Of a DNA stretch of 64,000 bases, positions 26,809-36,126 are shown one piece after another. Within the stretch, counting starts at the first letter, position 1, and each line of letters begins with the position of its first letter. The notes under the pieces are model-generated. The model saw only the letters and a program-made list of their open reading frames with translations. It did not search any database and was not told the DNA's origin. Location of the stretch: assembly GCF_021887715.1 (NCBI RefSeq), contig NZ_JAIQXX010000002.1:62001-126000 (forward strand). Reading direction: 5' to 3'. Both the position numbers and the translations under genes were made by a program. The DNA comes from Winogradskyella immobilis (GTDB taxonomy: Bacteria; Bacteroidota; Bacteroidia; Flavobacteriales; Flavobacteriaceae).

Positions 26809-27279
26809 TTACCAATCCTTATAAGGGTTTTTACTTAAGGCAGAATTATAATATTTAGTATCACCTGTAACTTCTTCTCCAAGCCAACTGGGTTTTTCAA
26901 AGCTTTCATTTGTAGATTCTAGCTCAATCTCAGCAATAATCAAGCCTTCATTATTTCCATAAAATTCATCCACTTCAAAGATATGATTCCCGCTTTTTAT
27001 TTCATATCTAGTTTTATCAATAATGCCTTTTTCACAAAGTAAAAGCAATGCTGTAGCATCATCTTTAGAAATTTCTTTTTCCCATTCAAAACGAGATAAG
27101 CCATCATCCGTAGATTTTCCTTTTACAGTTAAAATTCCTCGATTATTTTTTAATCGTACTCTTACTGTACGTTGAGGATCTCTATTTAAAAAGCCTTGTT
27201 TTATACTGTACGATTTATAAGCTTCAGTTTTAAATCGATTTGAATTTACTAAAAATTTACGTTCTATTTCTATGTTCAT
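26809..27279 (-). CDS. CYTH domain protein (triphosphate tunnel enzyme family)
   Basis: A 156-residue protein beginning with EIERKFLV (ExExK motif) and carrying RVRLKNNRGILTVKGKS, RFEWEKEI and DEFYG, the charged strands lining the CYTH tunnel. Members hydrolyse triphosphate compounds such as inorganic tripolyphosphate; the small single-domain form is often a tripolyphosphatase. Exact substrate unknown. Confidence 0.88.
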   Translation of the reverse strand: MNIEIERKFLVNSNRFKTEAYKSYSIKQGFLNRDPQRTVRVRLKNNRGILTVKGKSTDDGLSRFEWEKEISKDDATALLLLCEKGIIDKTRYEIKSGNHIFEVDEFYGNNEGLIIAEIELESTNESFEKPSWLGEEVTGDTKYYNSALSKNPYKDW

Positions 27280-27321
27280 ATTTAGATATTATAAAAGGCA
27301 TTTAATGCCTAAATTTACAGT

Positions 27322-28431
27322 ATGCTAAGCGATTTACCAATCCGAAAAATTATTCATGTAGATATGGATGCCTTTTATGCTTCTGTAGAGCAACTAGATG
27401 ATCCTAATCTAAAAGGGAAGCCAATTGCAGTTGGTGGCGGAGGAAAACGCGGTGTTATTAGTGCTGCAAGTTACGAAGCACGTAAATTTGGTGTTAAAAG
27501 TGCTATGTCTGGTCGGTTAGCAGAAAAACTATGTCCCGAGCTCATTTTTGTAAAGACTAATTTTACACGCTACAAAGAAGTCTCTCAAAATATTAGAAAA
27601 ATTTTTCATGATTATACAGATCTTGTAGAGCCACTTTCTTTAGACGAAGCCTATTTAGATGTCACTGAAAATAAAGTTGGTATGCATAGTGCTTCAATAA
27701 TAGCGCAAGAGATTAGGCAACGCATTTTTAAAGAAACAGGCTTGACTGCGTCAGCTGGCATTTCCATTAATAAATTTATAGCAAAAATTGCGAGTGATTG
27801 TAACAAGCCCAATGGCCAAAAAACAGTAAATCCTGAAGATGTATTACAGTTTTTAGAGGACTTAGATATCCGTAAATTTTATGGCGTAGGCAAAGTTACC
27901 GCTGAAAAGATGTATCAGAAAGGCATTTTTACTGGTAAAGATTTAAAATCTAAATCACTTGAATATCTCTCCGATAATTTTGGTAAATCTGGCCGTTATT
28001 ATTACCATGTAGTTCGTGGTATTCATAATAGTGAAGTAAAACCAAATCGCATTCGAAAATCGTTAGCGGCAGAACGTACTTTTAGTGAGAACTTGTCTTC
28101 AGAAATTTTTATGCTTACAAAATTAGAACATATTGCAGAGGAAGTTGCCAAACGTTTATCTCATAGTAATGTTGCTGGAAAAACGGTAACTCTAAAAATA
28201 AAATATAGCGATTTTACACTACAAACTCGAAGTAAAACATTACCCTATTTTATAAGTGATAAAGCCATTGTATTAGAAACAGCTAAAAGTCTATTATATC
28301 AAGAAAAGTTAAGCAACTCGGTCCGGTTATTAGGTATTTCTTTATCTAATTTAAATACCGAGAACAAAACTTCTAAACCAATGGTTGTTAAAGAAAAGAC
28401 AGTTAGTGTTCAGTTAAAGTTTGAGTTTTAA
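27322..28431 (+). CDS. dinB: DNA polymerase IV (Y family)
   Basis: A 369-residue translesion polymerase. The catalytic motifs are IIHVDMDAFYASVEQL (residues about 10-25) and LSLDEAYLDVT (about 100), followed by a helix-hairpin-helix region (IRKFYGVGKVTAEKM) and little-finger domain. The C-terminal LKFEF could be the beta-clamp-binding tail. The ATG is only a few bases after a TAAATTTA promoter-like box, so the leader is probably very short. Confidence 0.94.
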   Translation: MLSDLPIRKIIHVDMDAFYASVEQLDDPNLKGKPIAVGGGGKRGVISAASYEARKFGVKSAMSGRLAEKLCPELIFVKTNFTRYKEVSQNIRKIFHDYTDLVEPLSLDEAYLDVTENKVGMHSASIIAQEIRQRIFKETGLTASAGISINKFIAKIASDCNKPNGQKTVNPEDVLQFLEDLDIRKFYGVGKVTAEKMYQKGIFTGKDLKSKSLEYLSDNFGKSGRYYYHVVRGIHNSEVKPNRIRKSLAAERTFSENLSSEIFMLTKLEHIAEEVAKRLSHSNVAGKTVTLKIKYSDFTLQTRSKTLPYFISDKAIVLETAKSLLYQEKLSNSVRLLGISLSNLNTENKTSKPMVVKEKTVSVQLKFEF

Positions 28432-28453
28432 AAAGTTATTGTATCTTTTTAAT

Positions 28454-29647
28454 ATGAGAAAATATATATTCTACATTTTAATTACCAAAATAGTATTTGT
28501 TTCAAATGCTCAAGTCAATGAGGTTTGGAATTTTAATGTCGAAACCTATATCCACAATACATCCTACTACCATGAAAAAAATTTACCAATAGAGATTATA
28601 AAATTTAATGACCAAACGTACATTATCTTAACTCAAGATAAGAGTTTGATAAAAATGAATTTGTCTGGAGATATTATTTGGAAAAATGAAATCTCACGTT
28701 GTGCTACACAAGGAATTATTAAGTCTGATGATGAATCTATAATGATAATTTGCGGTAAACGATTAAAAAAATATAATTCTGATGGAGGTCTAGTATGGGA
28801 AAAAGACTATACTGAGATTTTAAAAGATACACATGCATTAATTAATGATATAACTTTAGGTGAAGATGGAATAATATATTTAGTTGGTCATTTTTGGTAT
28901 CAGTCGTCTAAAATATTTATTTCCGCCATTGATATCGATGGTAATATTTTTTGGAATGAAATTTTTAATCAACGAAATATTGAATCAAATTCAGTAATTA
29001 AACCTAAAGAAATCCTCATAAATAATGATAACATTTTTATATTGGCGCAAGAACGTGCCAAAAATGGTTCTTTTCTATATACCACAGATTTATTTGGTAA
29101 AAATAGAAAAGAAGTAGGATTTCAATTTGAGATTACAAAAATAAAACCGTATAATAATGGCTTAAAGACAATTGGTAATTCTAGTGGTTTAAAGGACTAT
29201 TTAATAATTACTAAGTTTGATGATAGTTTAAATATTTTGAAGCATAAAACATTTAAACTTCCTCGAAATATGGTCTATGAAAAGGCAACTCGATTCTATT
29301 CATTCAAAATATCAAAAAAGAAGTTTTACAAAACACATGAAACAGTCTATACTGTAAATGATTTTCAATATGTAAATGACGAAGAATTAATTGTTGTGGG
29401 TAACTCATTTGGTGATCCATGGATAATCAAAGTAAACGAGAATTCTGGTATTTTATGGAATTGGGCTAAAAAAGACAATAGATATTTCAAATTTGATAAA
29501 AAATATACCGAACATCGTTACACATATTCAACCATATCAAAAACAGGAGATGACTATATCTTAACAGGGATTGCCACAGAAAAGGATAATGACGAATGGC
29601 TTAAAACGTATATCAATTTATTTTTTAGAAAAATTAAATTAGATTAA
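28454..29647 (+). CDS. Exported protein of propeller-like repeats, function unknown
   Basis: The frame opens at 28421 inside dinB; ATG 28454 starts a clear signal peptide (MRKYIFYILITKIVFVSNAQ). The 397-residue product has strands ending in G-x-I-x-W (LSGDIIWKNE, SDGGLVWEKD, IDGNIFWNEI, NSGILWNW), a pattern seen in beta-propellers and also in the lipoprotein at 9845. No catalytic motif. The base composition is very AT-rich, as in its neighbours. Ends 4 bp from the convergent pyk gene. Confidence 0.7.
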   Translation: MRKYIFYILITKIVFVSNAQVNEVWNFNVETYIHNTSYYHEKNLPIEIIKFNDQTYIILTQDKSLIKMNLSGDIIWKNEISRCATQGIIKSDDESIMIICGKRLKKYNSDGGLVWEKDYTEILKDTHALINDITLGEDGIIYLVGHFWYQSSKIFISAIDIDGNIFWNEIFNQRNIESNSVIKPKEILINNDNIFILAQERAKNGSFLYTTDLFGKNRKEVGFQFEITKIKPYNNGLKTIGNSSGLKDYLIITKFDDSLNILKHKTFKLPRNMVYEKATRFYSFKISKKKFYKTHETVYTVNDFQYVNDEELIVVGNSFGDPWIIKVNENSGILWNWAKKDNRYFKFDKKYTEHRYTYSTISKTGDDYILTGIATEKDNDEWLKTYINLFFRKIKLD

Positions 29648-29651
29648 GCTA

Positions 29652-31091
29652 TTACAAATCACAACTTTCAATCTCAGTAACACGTAATGTATTCACCATA
29701 CCTCGATTTTTAATTGGCATAGCAGCCAAACTGATGAGCATGTCTCCAACATCGAGATATCCTTTTTTACAAGCTATAGCATTTACATCTTCAATAGTTT
29801 CATCTGTACTCACAAATTTGTCGTAATAAAATGCAGTGACTCCCCAAAGCAAACTTAAACGTGTTAAAATGCGTTCGTTAGAGGTGAATACCAAAATATG
29901 TGATGATGGTCTCCATGCCGAAATTTGAAATGCTGTATAACCACTATTGGTTAATGTTGATATTGCTTTGGCACTAATTTCATTAGCCATTTTAGCGGCG
30001 TGATAACAAATAGATTTAGTAATGTATCTATTGGTACGAATATGAGGTGGTAATTGTGGCACCTCAATTAATGAAGAATCTTCAACACTACGAATAATAT
30101 TTGCCATTTGCCGAATCACTTGAACAGGATATTTACCAACCGATGTTTCACCAGATAACATTACAGCATCTGCACCATCCATAACCGAATTAGCAACATC
30201 ATTAACCTCAGCACGTGTTGGCGTAAGGCTAGTTATCATGGTCTCCATCATTTGAGTCGCAATAATAACAGGAATACGCGCTCGTTTTGCTCTATGTACC
30301 AATTGCTTTTGTACTAATGGTACTTCTTCTGCCGGAATTTCTACTCCTAAATCTCCACGAGCCACCATTAAACCATCACAATAAGCTACAATTTTATCAA
30401 TATTTTCTACAGCTTCTGGTTTTTCAATTTTTGCTATAATTGGGATTTTTTCATCGCTATGTTCACTAATTAATTTTTGTAATTGCATTAAATCTTCAGC
30501 ATGCCGAACAAAGGACAAAGCAATCCAATCTACTTTTTGTTTAATTGCAAAAATGGCGTCTTCAATATCTTTTTCAGTTAATGCAGGTTGAGAAATATTA
30601 GTATTAGGTAGATTTACTCCTTTTTTAGATTTTAATGGACCTCCTTGAATAACTTTTGCTTTTACTTCCGTTTTTTTATCTGTAGAGACCACTTCAAAAA
30701 TTAGTTTTCCATCGTCTAATAGAATGCGTTCACCCTTTTTAGCATCTTGTGGAAAATTATCATAAGTCATATAAACTCGATCCTTAGTCCCTTCAAAACG
30801 TTCGCCAGTAGCAAAAATAATTTCATCTCCTGGGTTTACTACAACCTCTTCTTTCATTATTCCTACACGCAATTTTGGGCCTTGTAAATCCGCCAAAATA
30901 GCTGCATTGTAATCATGCTTTTTATTTAATTCTCTAATCATCTTAATACGGGCTTTTACACCGTCGTAATCTGCATGAGAAAAGTTAATTCTAAATACAT
31001 TTGCGCCTTCTTCTAACATGGCTTTTAAAACCTCTTTCTTGCTTGTTGCCGGTCCTAATGTTGCTACTATTTTTGTTTTTTTATTTACCAT
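29652..31091 (-). CDS. pyk: Pyruvate kinase
   Basis: Converts phosphoenolpyruvate and ADP to pyruvate and ATP. The 479-residue protein contains KIVATLGPATS (N-terminus), FRINFSHADYDG, ADLQGPKLRVG, IIAKIEKPEAVENID (catalytic Lys), MVARGDLGVEIPAEEVP and ATQMMETMI. The C-terminal allosteric-type domain is complete. Last gene of the minus-strand group acpP-fabF-rnc-(IPExxxVDY)-pyk. Confidence 0.97.
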   Translation of the reverse strand: MVNKKTKIVATLGPATSKKEVLKAMLEEGANVFRINFSHADYDGVKARIKMIRELNKKHDYNAAILADLQGPKLRVGIMKEEVVVNPGDEIIFATGERFEGTKDRVYMTYDNFPQDAKKGERILLDDGKLIFEVVSTDKKTEVKAKVIQGGPLKSKKGVNLPNTNISQPALTEKDIEDAIFAIKQKVDWIALSFVRHAEDLMQLQKLISEHSDEKIPIIAKIEKPEAVENIDKIVAYCDGLMVARGDLGVEIPAEEVPLVQKQLVHRAKRARIPVIIATQMMETMITSLTPTRAEVNDVANSVMDGADAVMLSGETSVGKYPVQVIRQMANIIRSVEDSSLIEVPQLPPHIRTNRYITKSICYHAAKMANEISAKAISTLTNSGYTAFQISAWRPSSHILVFTSNERILTRLSLLWGVTAFYYDKFVSTDETIEDVNAIACKKGYLDVGDMLISLAAMPIKNRGMVNTLRVTEIESCDL

Positions 31092-31096
31092 TAATT

Positions 31097-31576
31097 CTAA
31101 AAAATTAAATGTTCTTTTGATTTTATTGTATCCAAATCAATTTGGTAACTTGTTATAATTTGAGGTATTGTTTGTAACTTATCTATAATGAGTTTTTCAT
31201 TTACATTTTGTATTTCATTAGAGATTTTAACAAAGTAATCCACTTGTTTTAATTCGGGGATTAAGTTATAAGTCTTTAAAGTTCTATTTTCATTACTAAA
31301 AAGTGTTCCTGTACTATATAAACTTTCTTCTTCTTTTTTACAAACGTTAGCAATTAAATTCCAAGTAATATAATCTGAAGAATTGTTCCATTCATATATT
31401 GAATACGATGAAGATGTATAATTGAAATCTAAATCATTAGGATTGCGCTCTAATTTTAGATTTAAACTTTGGTTTAATAAATAAGCTAAACGATAATCTT
31501 CTAAACGGCAATGAATGGCTATTAACTTGTAAGTAGCGTCATAAAAATCATCAACTAAAAGTTTATGTAGTGCCAT
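31097..31576 (-). CDS. IPExxxVDY family protein
   Basis: A 159-residue protein named for a motif seen here as IPELKQVDYF (about residues 109-118). This Bacteroidota family characteristically lies between rnc and pyk, as here, 5 bp before pyk. It is soluble, with no catalytic signature. The conserved location hints at a link with RNA processing or glycolysis, but no role is known. Confidence 0.9.
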   Translation of the reverse strand: MALHKLLVDDFYDATYKLIAIHCRLEDYRLAYLLNQSLNLKLERNPNDLDFNYTSSSYSIYEWNNSSDYITWNLIANVCKKEEESLYSTGTLFSNENRTLKTYNLIPELKQVDYFVKISNEIQNVNEKLIIDKLQTIPQIITSYQIDLDTIKSKEHLIF

Positions 31577-31699
31577 GTTTAACCCTATTATATCTGTAAA
31601 TATAGTGCATAAAACATATTTTAATGATAAGTTTATATGAAAGTTAACGTGTTTATATTACGAAAACGTTTTAGTTGTGTTAATTATACAGCAGCTAAA

Positions 31700-32440
31700 T
31701 TATATTGGCTTTGTAATTTGTTTTTGGAATGCAAAAAAGGCGCGTTTAGACGCTTTTTCTTCAGCTTTCTTTTTTGAAGTCGCTCGTCCTTTTGCAATGA
31801 CTTTTTCGTCAATACTCAACTTTACTGAAAAATGTTTTAATTCATCTTTACCTGTATCTTCGTATACATCATAATCAAAAGATTTTTTTTCTTTCTGGCA
31901 CCATTCAATAAGTAAGCTTTTATAACTAATTACTTTCCCTTCTAAAGTTTCAATATCTACATAAGGAATTATCACGTTTTTATGTATAAATTTTTCGCAA
32001 TAACTATAACCTCTATCTAGATATATGGCTCCAATAAGTGACTCAAAAAGATTTCCATGAATATTATCTCCAAAACTAGATTTTGAAATTCTACTTACCA
32101 CAAAATCTATAAGTTTAAGATCTTTACCCAATTCATTTAAATGCTCTCTACTTACAACTTTAGAGCGCATCTTAGTTAAATAACCTTCATCTCCATGAGG
32201 CACTTGACCGTATAAATATGCTGCAATGATAGAACTTAACATCGCGTCACCTACAAACTCTAAACGCTCGTAATTAATTGGGTTGCCTTTTTTATCTTTA
32301 AGGTTCATAGACCTATGGGTAAAGGCTTTTCTGTATAAGGATTTGTTCTTGGGTTTAAATCCTAAAATGTTTTGAAGTTGTAAAAAAAAATTCCCGTCTT
32401 TTGAAGAGCGGGAATTTAGTATGTTACGAATGAAACTCAT
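31700..32440 (-). CDS. rnc: Ribonuclease III
   Basis: Cleaves double-stranded RNA in rRNA and mRNA processing. The 246-residue protein has the signature YERLEFVGDAMLSS (about residues 58-71) with the catalytic acidic residues, a second acidic site near FESLIGAIYLDRG, and a C-terminal dsRNA-binding domain (about 170-240, ending GRATSKKKAEEKASKRAF). The start lies 7 bp downstream of fabF on the same strand. Confidence 0.95.
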   Translation of the reverse strand: MSFIRNILNSRSSKDGNFFLQLQNILGFKPKNKSLYRKAFTHRSMNLKDKKGNPINYERLEFVGDAMLSSIIAAYLYGQVPHGDEGYLTKMRSKVVSREHLNELGKDLKLIDFVVSRISKSSFGDNIHGNLFESLIGAIYLDRGYSYCEKFIHKNVIIPYVDIETLEGKVISYKSLLIEWCQKEKKSFDYDVYEDTGKDELKHFSVKLSIDEKVIAKGRATSKKKAEEKASKRAFFAFQKQITKPI

Positions 32441-32447
32441 TCGGGAT

Positions 32448-33698
32448 TTAATCTATTTTTTTGAATAATACGCAAGCATTGTGTCCGCCAAATCCAAAGG
32501 TATTACTCATTGCGACTTTAATATCTCGTTTCTGAGCTTTATTAAGTGTTAAATTTAATTCTGGATCTATGTTTTCGTCAACCGTTTCGTGATTAATTGT
32601 AGGTGGTATAATACCATTTTCTATTGCCAATATAGAAGCAATAGCTTCTACGGCTCCAGCAGCACCTAACAAATGACCTGTCATAGATTTTGTGGAATTA
32701 ATATTTATGTTTTTAGCATGGCTGCCAAATACTTGAGATATAGCTTTTAACTCGGCAACGTCTCCAAGAGGAGTTGATGTACCGTGTGTATTAATATGAT
32801 CTACATCTTCAGCATTTAGGCCCGCATTTCGTAAACAATTTTTCATTACCGCAATAACTCCTATCCCATCAGGATGTGGAGCCGTCATATGGTATGCATC
32901 AGAGGATAATCCTCCACCAACAACCTCAGCATATATTTTTGCTCCTCTTGCTTTTGCATGTTCATACTCTTCAAGCACAATAGAACCTGCTCCTTCGCCT
33001 AATACAAAACCATCACGGTTAGCATCAAAAGGTCTAGAAGCCGTTTCTGGGCTATCATTACGAGTAGACATAGCATGCATAGCGTTAAAACCTCCCATAC
33101 CAGCAATAGTAACTGCAGCTTCACTTCCGCCTGTAATAACAACATCACAATGGTCTAAACGAATAGTGTTTAATGCATCAATCATTGAATTAGCAGATGA
33201 CGCACATGCAGATACTGTAGTATAGTTAGGTCCCATAAATCCATGTTTAATAGATATGTTACCTGGTGCTATATCAGCAATCATTTTTGGTATGAAACGT
33301 GGATTAAATCGAGGAGTACCATCACCAGCAGCAAAGTTTAACACTTCTTCTTGAAATGTTTCTAAACCACCAATACCAGCTCCCCAAATAACGCCTACTC
33401 TTAATTTGTTTACTTTATCTAGATCAAGTTTTGAATCTGCAATTGCTTCATCAGAAGCCACCATTGCATATTGCGAAAACTTGTCCATTTGCCGTGCTAA
33501 CTTTCTATCAATAAAATCAGTAACTTCAAAGTTTTTTATTTCACAAGCGAACTGCGTTTTGAACTTTTCAGCATCAAAATGTGTTACAGACGCAGCTCCA
33601 CTTTTTCCATTAATTAGGCCATTCCAATACTCATCCTTGGTATTGCCTATGGGTGTAATTGCACCTAATCCGGTAACTACGACTCGCTTTAATTCCAT
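32448..33698 (-). CDS. fabF: Beta-ketoacyl-ACP synthase II
   Basis: A fatty-acid elongation condensing enzyme. The 416-residue protein has the catalytic triad: Cys in VSACASSANSMIDA (about residue 164), His in NTHGTSTPLGD (about 305) and His in SMTGHLLGAAG (about 342), plus the C-terminal NTFGFGGHNA. It follows acpP by 13 bp, the usual pairing. Confidence 0.97.
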   Translation of the reverse strand: MELKRVVVTGLGAITPIGNTKDEYWNGLINGKSGAASVTHFDAEKFKTQFACEIKNFEVTDFIDRKLARQMDKFSQYAMVASDEAIADSKLDLDKVNKLRVGVIWGAGIGGLETFQEEVLNFAAGDGTPRFNPRFIPKMIADIAPGNISIKHGFMGPNYTTVSACASSANSMIDALNTIRLDHCDVVITGGSEAAVTIAGMGGFNAMHAMSTRNDSPETASRPFDANRDGFVLGEGAGSIVLEEYEHAKARGAKIYAEVVGGGLSSDAYHMTAPHPDGIGVIAVMKNCLRNAGLNAEDVDHINTHGTSTPLGDVAELKAISQVFGSHAKNININSTKSMTGHLLGAAGAVEAIASILAIENGIIPPTINHETVDENIDPELNLTLNKAQKRDIKVAMSNTFGFGGHNACVLFKKID

Positions 33699-33711
33699 AA
33701 AAATAAAGTTC

Positions 33712-33945
33712 TTATTTTGCTTCTTCTATATAAGAAATAGCTTGACCAACTGTTGCAATATTTTCAGCTTGATCGTCTGGGATTTGAATATCAAATTCTT
33801 TTTCAAATTCCATAATTAATTCTACAGTGTCTAATGAATCTGCGCCTAAGTCGTTAGTGAAGCTAGCTTCAGTTACAACTTCGTTTTCATCAACACCTAA
33901 TTTGTCTACGATAATCGCTTTTACTCTTGATGCAATGTCTGACAT
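33712..33945 (-). CDS. acpP: Acyl carrier protein
   Basis: A 77-residue acidic carrier. The phosphopantetheine attachment serine lies in [10 protein letters not shown] (about residue 37). It is the first gene of the minus-strand group; its promoter must lie in the 181-bp region shared with divergent purN. Confidence 0.97.
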   Translation of the reverse strand: MSDIASRVKAIIVDKLGVDENEVVTEASFTNDLGADSLDTVELIMEFEKEFDIQIPDDQAENIATVGQAISYIEEAK

Positions 33946-34126
33946 AATCTTTTAATTTTAAGTTTTAATTAGAGGGCAAAAATAAAAAAACTTTATCTTA
34001 AAAATCACCTTTACAGTTAAAATGTGGATTTAATTATACATTTTATCCTTAAGTAATTCTAATTTGCGTTCTAATTGTAAATTATTATTCTTTTTTTTGT
34101 TGAAGTAATTCAACCTCTATCTGTAA

Positions 34127-34699
34127 ATGAAACGTATTGTAATTTTTGCTTCCGGATCTGGAACTAATGCTGAAAATTTAATTAAGTTTTTTCACAACAG
34201 AGAGAATGTATCTGTTACTCAGGTACTAACTAACAATCCTCATGCCAAAGTTATAGAGCGCGCTAAAAACCTAAATGTTAGTGCATTATCATTTAACAGA
34301 ATAGCGTTTTCAAAATCTGATGATGTCCTTAATGTATTAAAAGCTGCAAAACCAGATCTTATTGTTTTAGCTGGATTTCTTTGGAAATTTCCTGAATTTA
34401 TTCTTAGTGAGTTTGAAAATAAAGTTATAAATATTCATCCAGCACTTTTACCTAAATATGGTGGAAAAGGTATGTATGGCATGCATGTGCATGAAGCTGT
34501 AGTAGCTAACAAAGAAACAGAAACAGGTATTACCATACATTATGTGAACGAAAATTATGATGAAGGAGCTATTATTTTTCAAGCTAAATGTAAAGTTTTA
34601 GAAAACGATACCGCTGAAGATGTTGCTACTAAAATTCATGAATTAGAAATGGAACATTTTCCTAAGGTAGTTGAAGAACTCCTTATAAAGGATATATAG
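34127..34699 (+). CDS. purN: Phosphoribosylglycinamide formyltransferase
   Basis: Transfers a formyl group from 10-formyl-tetrahydrofolate to GAR in purine synthesis. The 190-residue protein has SGSGTNAENLI (phosphate loop), the catalytic Asn-His pair in INIHPALLPKYGG (about residues 102-114), GITIHYVNENYDEGAII with the third catalytic Asp, and a C-terminal helix. Full length. Confidence 0.95.
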   Translation: MKRIVIFASGSGTNAENLIKFFHNRENVSVTQVLTNNPHAKVIERAKNLNVSALSFNRIAFSKSDDVLNVLKAAKPDLIVLAGFLWKFPEFILSEFENKVINIHPALLPKYGGKGMYGMHVHEAVVANKETETGITIHYVNENYDEGAIIFQAKCKVLENDTAEDVATKIHELEMEHFPKVVEELLIKDI

Positions 34700-34714
34700 A
34701 TCTTAAAATAAAAG

Positions 34715-34735
34715 ATCCTGAAACCATTTCAGGAT
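34715..34735. repeat. Palindromic repeat ATCCTGAAA-CCA-TTTCAGGAT
   Basis: Perfect 9-bp arms with a 3-nt loop, followed by GAC. It overlaps the first ATG of the downstream open frame (34734), so that ATG belongs to the repeat and not to the gene. It may also act as a weak terminator for purN. Confidence 0.7.
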
Positions 34736-34742
34736 GACGCAT

Positions 34743-35381
34743 ATGTCAAAGAAAAAGAAATATTACACCGTTTGGAAAGGTCATAAAACAGGAGTTTTTG
34801 AGTCTTGGAGCGATTGTAAAGCGCAAATTAAAGATTTTAAAGGTGCGCAATACAAATCTTTTTCTACGTTTGAGGCCGCTAAAAAAGCATTAAAAGACAA
34901 TTACAAAAATTATATTGGTAAGTCTAAAACTTTTAAAAGTGAACTTACTGAAGCACAACTCAAAAAAATTGGGCAGCCCAATTATAATTCTATTTCTGTA
35001 GATGCAGCTTCTAGCGGAAATCCCGGAAAAATGGAATATCGTGGAGTAGATACTAAAACCAAAAAACAACTGTTTATACAAGGACCTTTTGAAGAAGGCA
35101 CTAATAATCTTGGCGAATTTTTAGCACTAGTGCATGGTTTGGCATTTCTTAAAAAGAATAATAGCGACCGTATTATTTACACAGATTCTAAAACAGCGAT
35201 GAGTTGGATTCGTAAAAAGAGTTGTAATACAAAGCTAGAGCGAAATGAAAAAAATAAATCCGTTTTTGAGTTAGTAGACCGAGCTATAACTTGGCTAAAA
35301 ACGAATACTTACAAAACTACCATTGTAAAATGGGAAACCAAAGCTTGGGGAGAAATACCTGCTGATTTTGGGAGGAAATAA
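34743..35381 (+). CDS. Ribonuclease H with N-terminal viroplasmin-like domain
   Basis: A 212-residue enzyme degrading the RNA of RNA-DNA hybrids. The N-terminal domain (KKYYTVWKGHKTGVFESWSD, FSTFEAAKKAL) is the hybrid-binding module; the RNase H fold follows with catalytic acids in SVDAASSGNPG, NLGEFLALVHGL (Glu) and IYTDSKTAMSWI (Asp). ATG 34743 is used because the earlier ATG lies in a palindromic repeat and the family begins directly before KKYYTVWKG. Confidence 0.9.
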   Translation: MSKKKKYYTVWKGHKTGVFESWSDCKAQIKDFKGAQYKSFSTFEAAKKALKDNYKNYIGKSKTFKSELTEAQLKKIGQPNYNSISVDAASSGNPGKMEYRGVDTKTKKQLFIQGPFEEGTNNLGEFLALVHGLAFLKKNNSDRIIYTDSKTAMSWIRKKSCNTKLERNEKNKSVFELVDRAITWLKTNTYKTTIVKWETKAWGEIPADFGRK

Positions 35382-35382
35382 T

Positions 35383-36126
35383 TTAATTGCCCAACCAAGT
35401 TTTAAATGGTTTTGAGCTGTTTCTACTTACTATAATTTCGTCTTCATCATAAGAGTTTAACTCAACCTTATATCTATTATTACTAAAAGAGCGTATCTCA
35501 TTTATAAATGATTTATTGACAATAAATTTTCTGCTTACTTTAAAAAACAACTTCGGATTCAACTTTTCGTCCAAATTTATTAGTGCATCATTAATAACAT
35601 AATTACAGGCGTTAGCCCTTAAATAAGTAACGTTATTTAAGCTAAAAAAACATTCGATAGCATCAGCTTTAATAATTTTAATTTTTTTGCCTACTCGTAT
35701 TGCAAATTCTGTTTTATAAACACTAAGGTTTTCATCTTCAATAATTTGTTTTAATACTCTTATTTCATTTTCATTCTTGTAAAATACATCTGCTTTTTCA
35801 ATTGCCTTTTCAAGATGTTCCTTTGTAATTGGTTTTAATAAATAAGACACACTATTGTAATCAAAAGCTTTGATGCTATATGCGCTATATGCCGTTGTAA
35901 ATATTATTGGGACTTTAATCTCTACATGTTTAAAAATTTCGAAACATAAGCCATCTTCTAAATGAATATCTAAAAAAATTAAATCAACAGGTTCTTGGTT
36001 TTTAAACCATTGTACTGCAGATTTAATTGATTTTAAAGTGGTTATTATATTATAATTATAACCTTTTAGCTTTCGTTCTAACCGTCTGCTCGATACTATT
36101 TCATCTTCAACAATAACAACTCTCAT
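35383..36126 (-). CDS. LytTR-family response regulator
   Basis: A 247-residue regulator: an N-terminal receiver domain with acidic pair VEDE, phospho-acceptor Asp in LIFLDIHLEDG (about residue 54), Thr in FTTAYS and Lys in LLKPI, then a C-terminal LytTR DNA-binding domain (ANACNYVIND, FFKVSRKFIVNKSFINEI). Its start overlaps the stop of the kinase gene by 1 bp (TAATG), so the two are translationally coupled partners. Target genes unknown. Confidence 0.93.
   Translation of the reverse strand: MRVVIVEDEIVSSRRLERKLKGYNYNIITTLKSIKSAVQWFKNQEPVDLIFLDIHLEDGLCFEIFKHVEIKVPIIFTTAYSAYSIKAFDYNSVSYLLKPITKEHLEKAIEKADVFYKNENEIRVLKQIIEDENLSVYKTEFAIRVGKKIKIIKADAIECFFSLNNVTYLRANACNYVINDALINLDEKLNPKLFFKVSRKFIVNKSFINEIRSFSNNRYKVELNSYDEDEIIVSRNSSKPFKTWLGN

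Noticed and set aside
34734..34742. ATG 34734 as start of the RNase H gene
   Set aside because: The ATG overlaps a palindromic repeat; ATG 34743 gives the family N-terminus.
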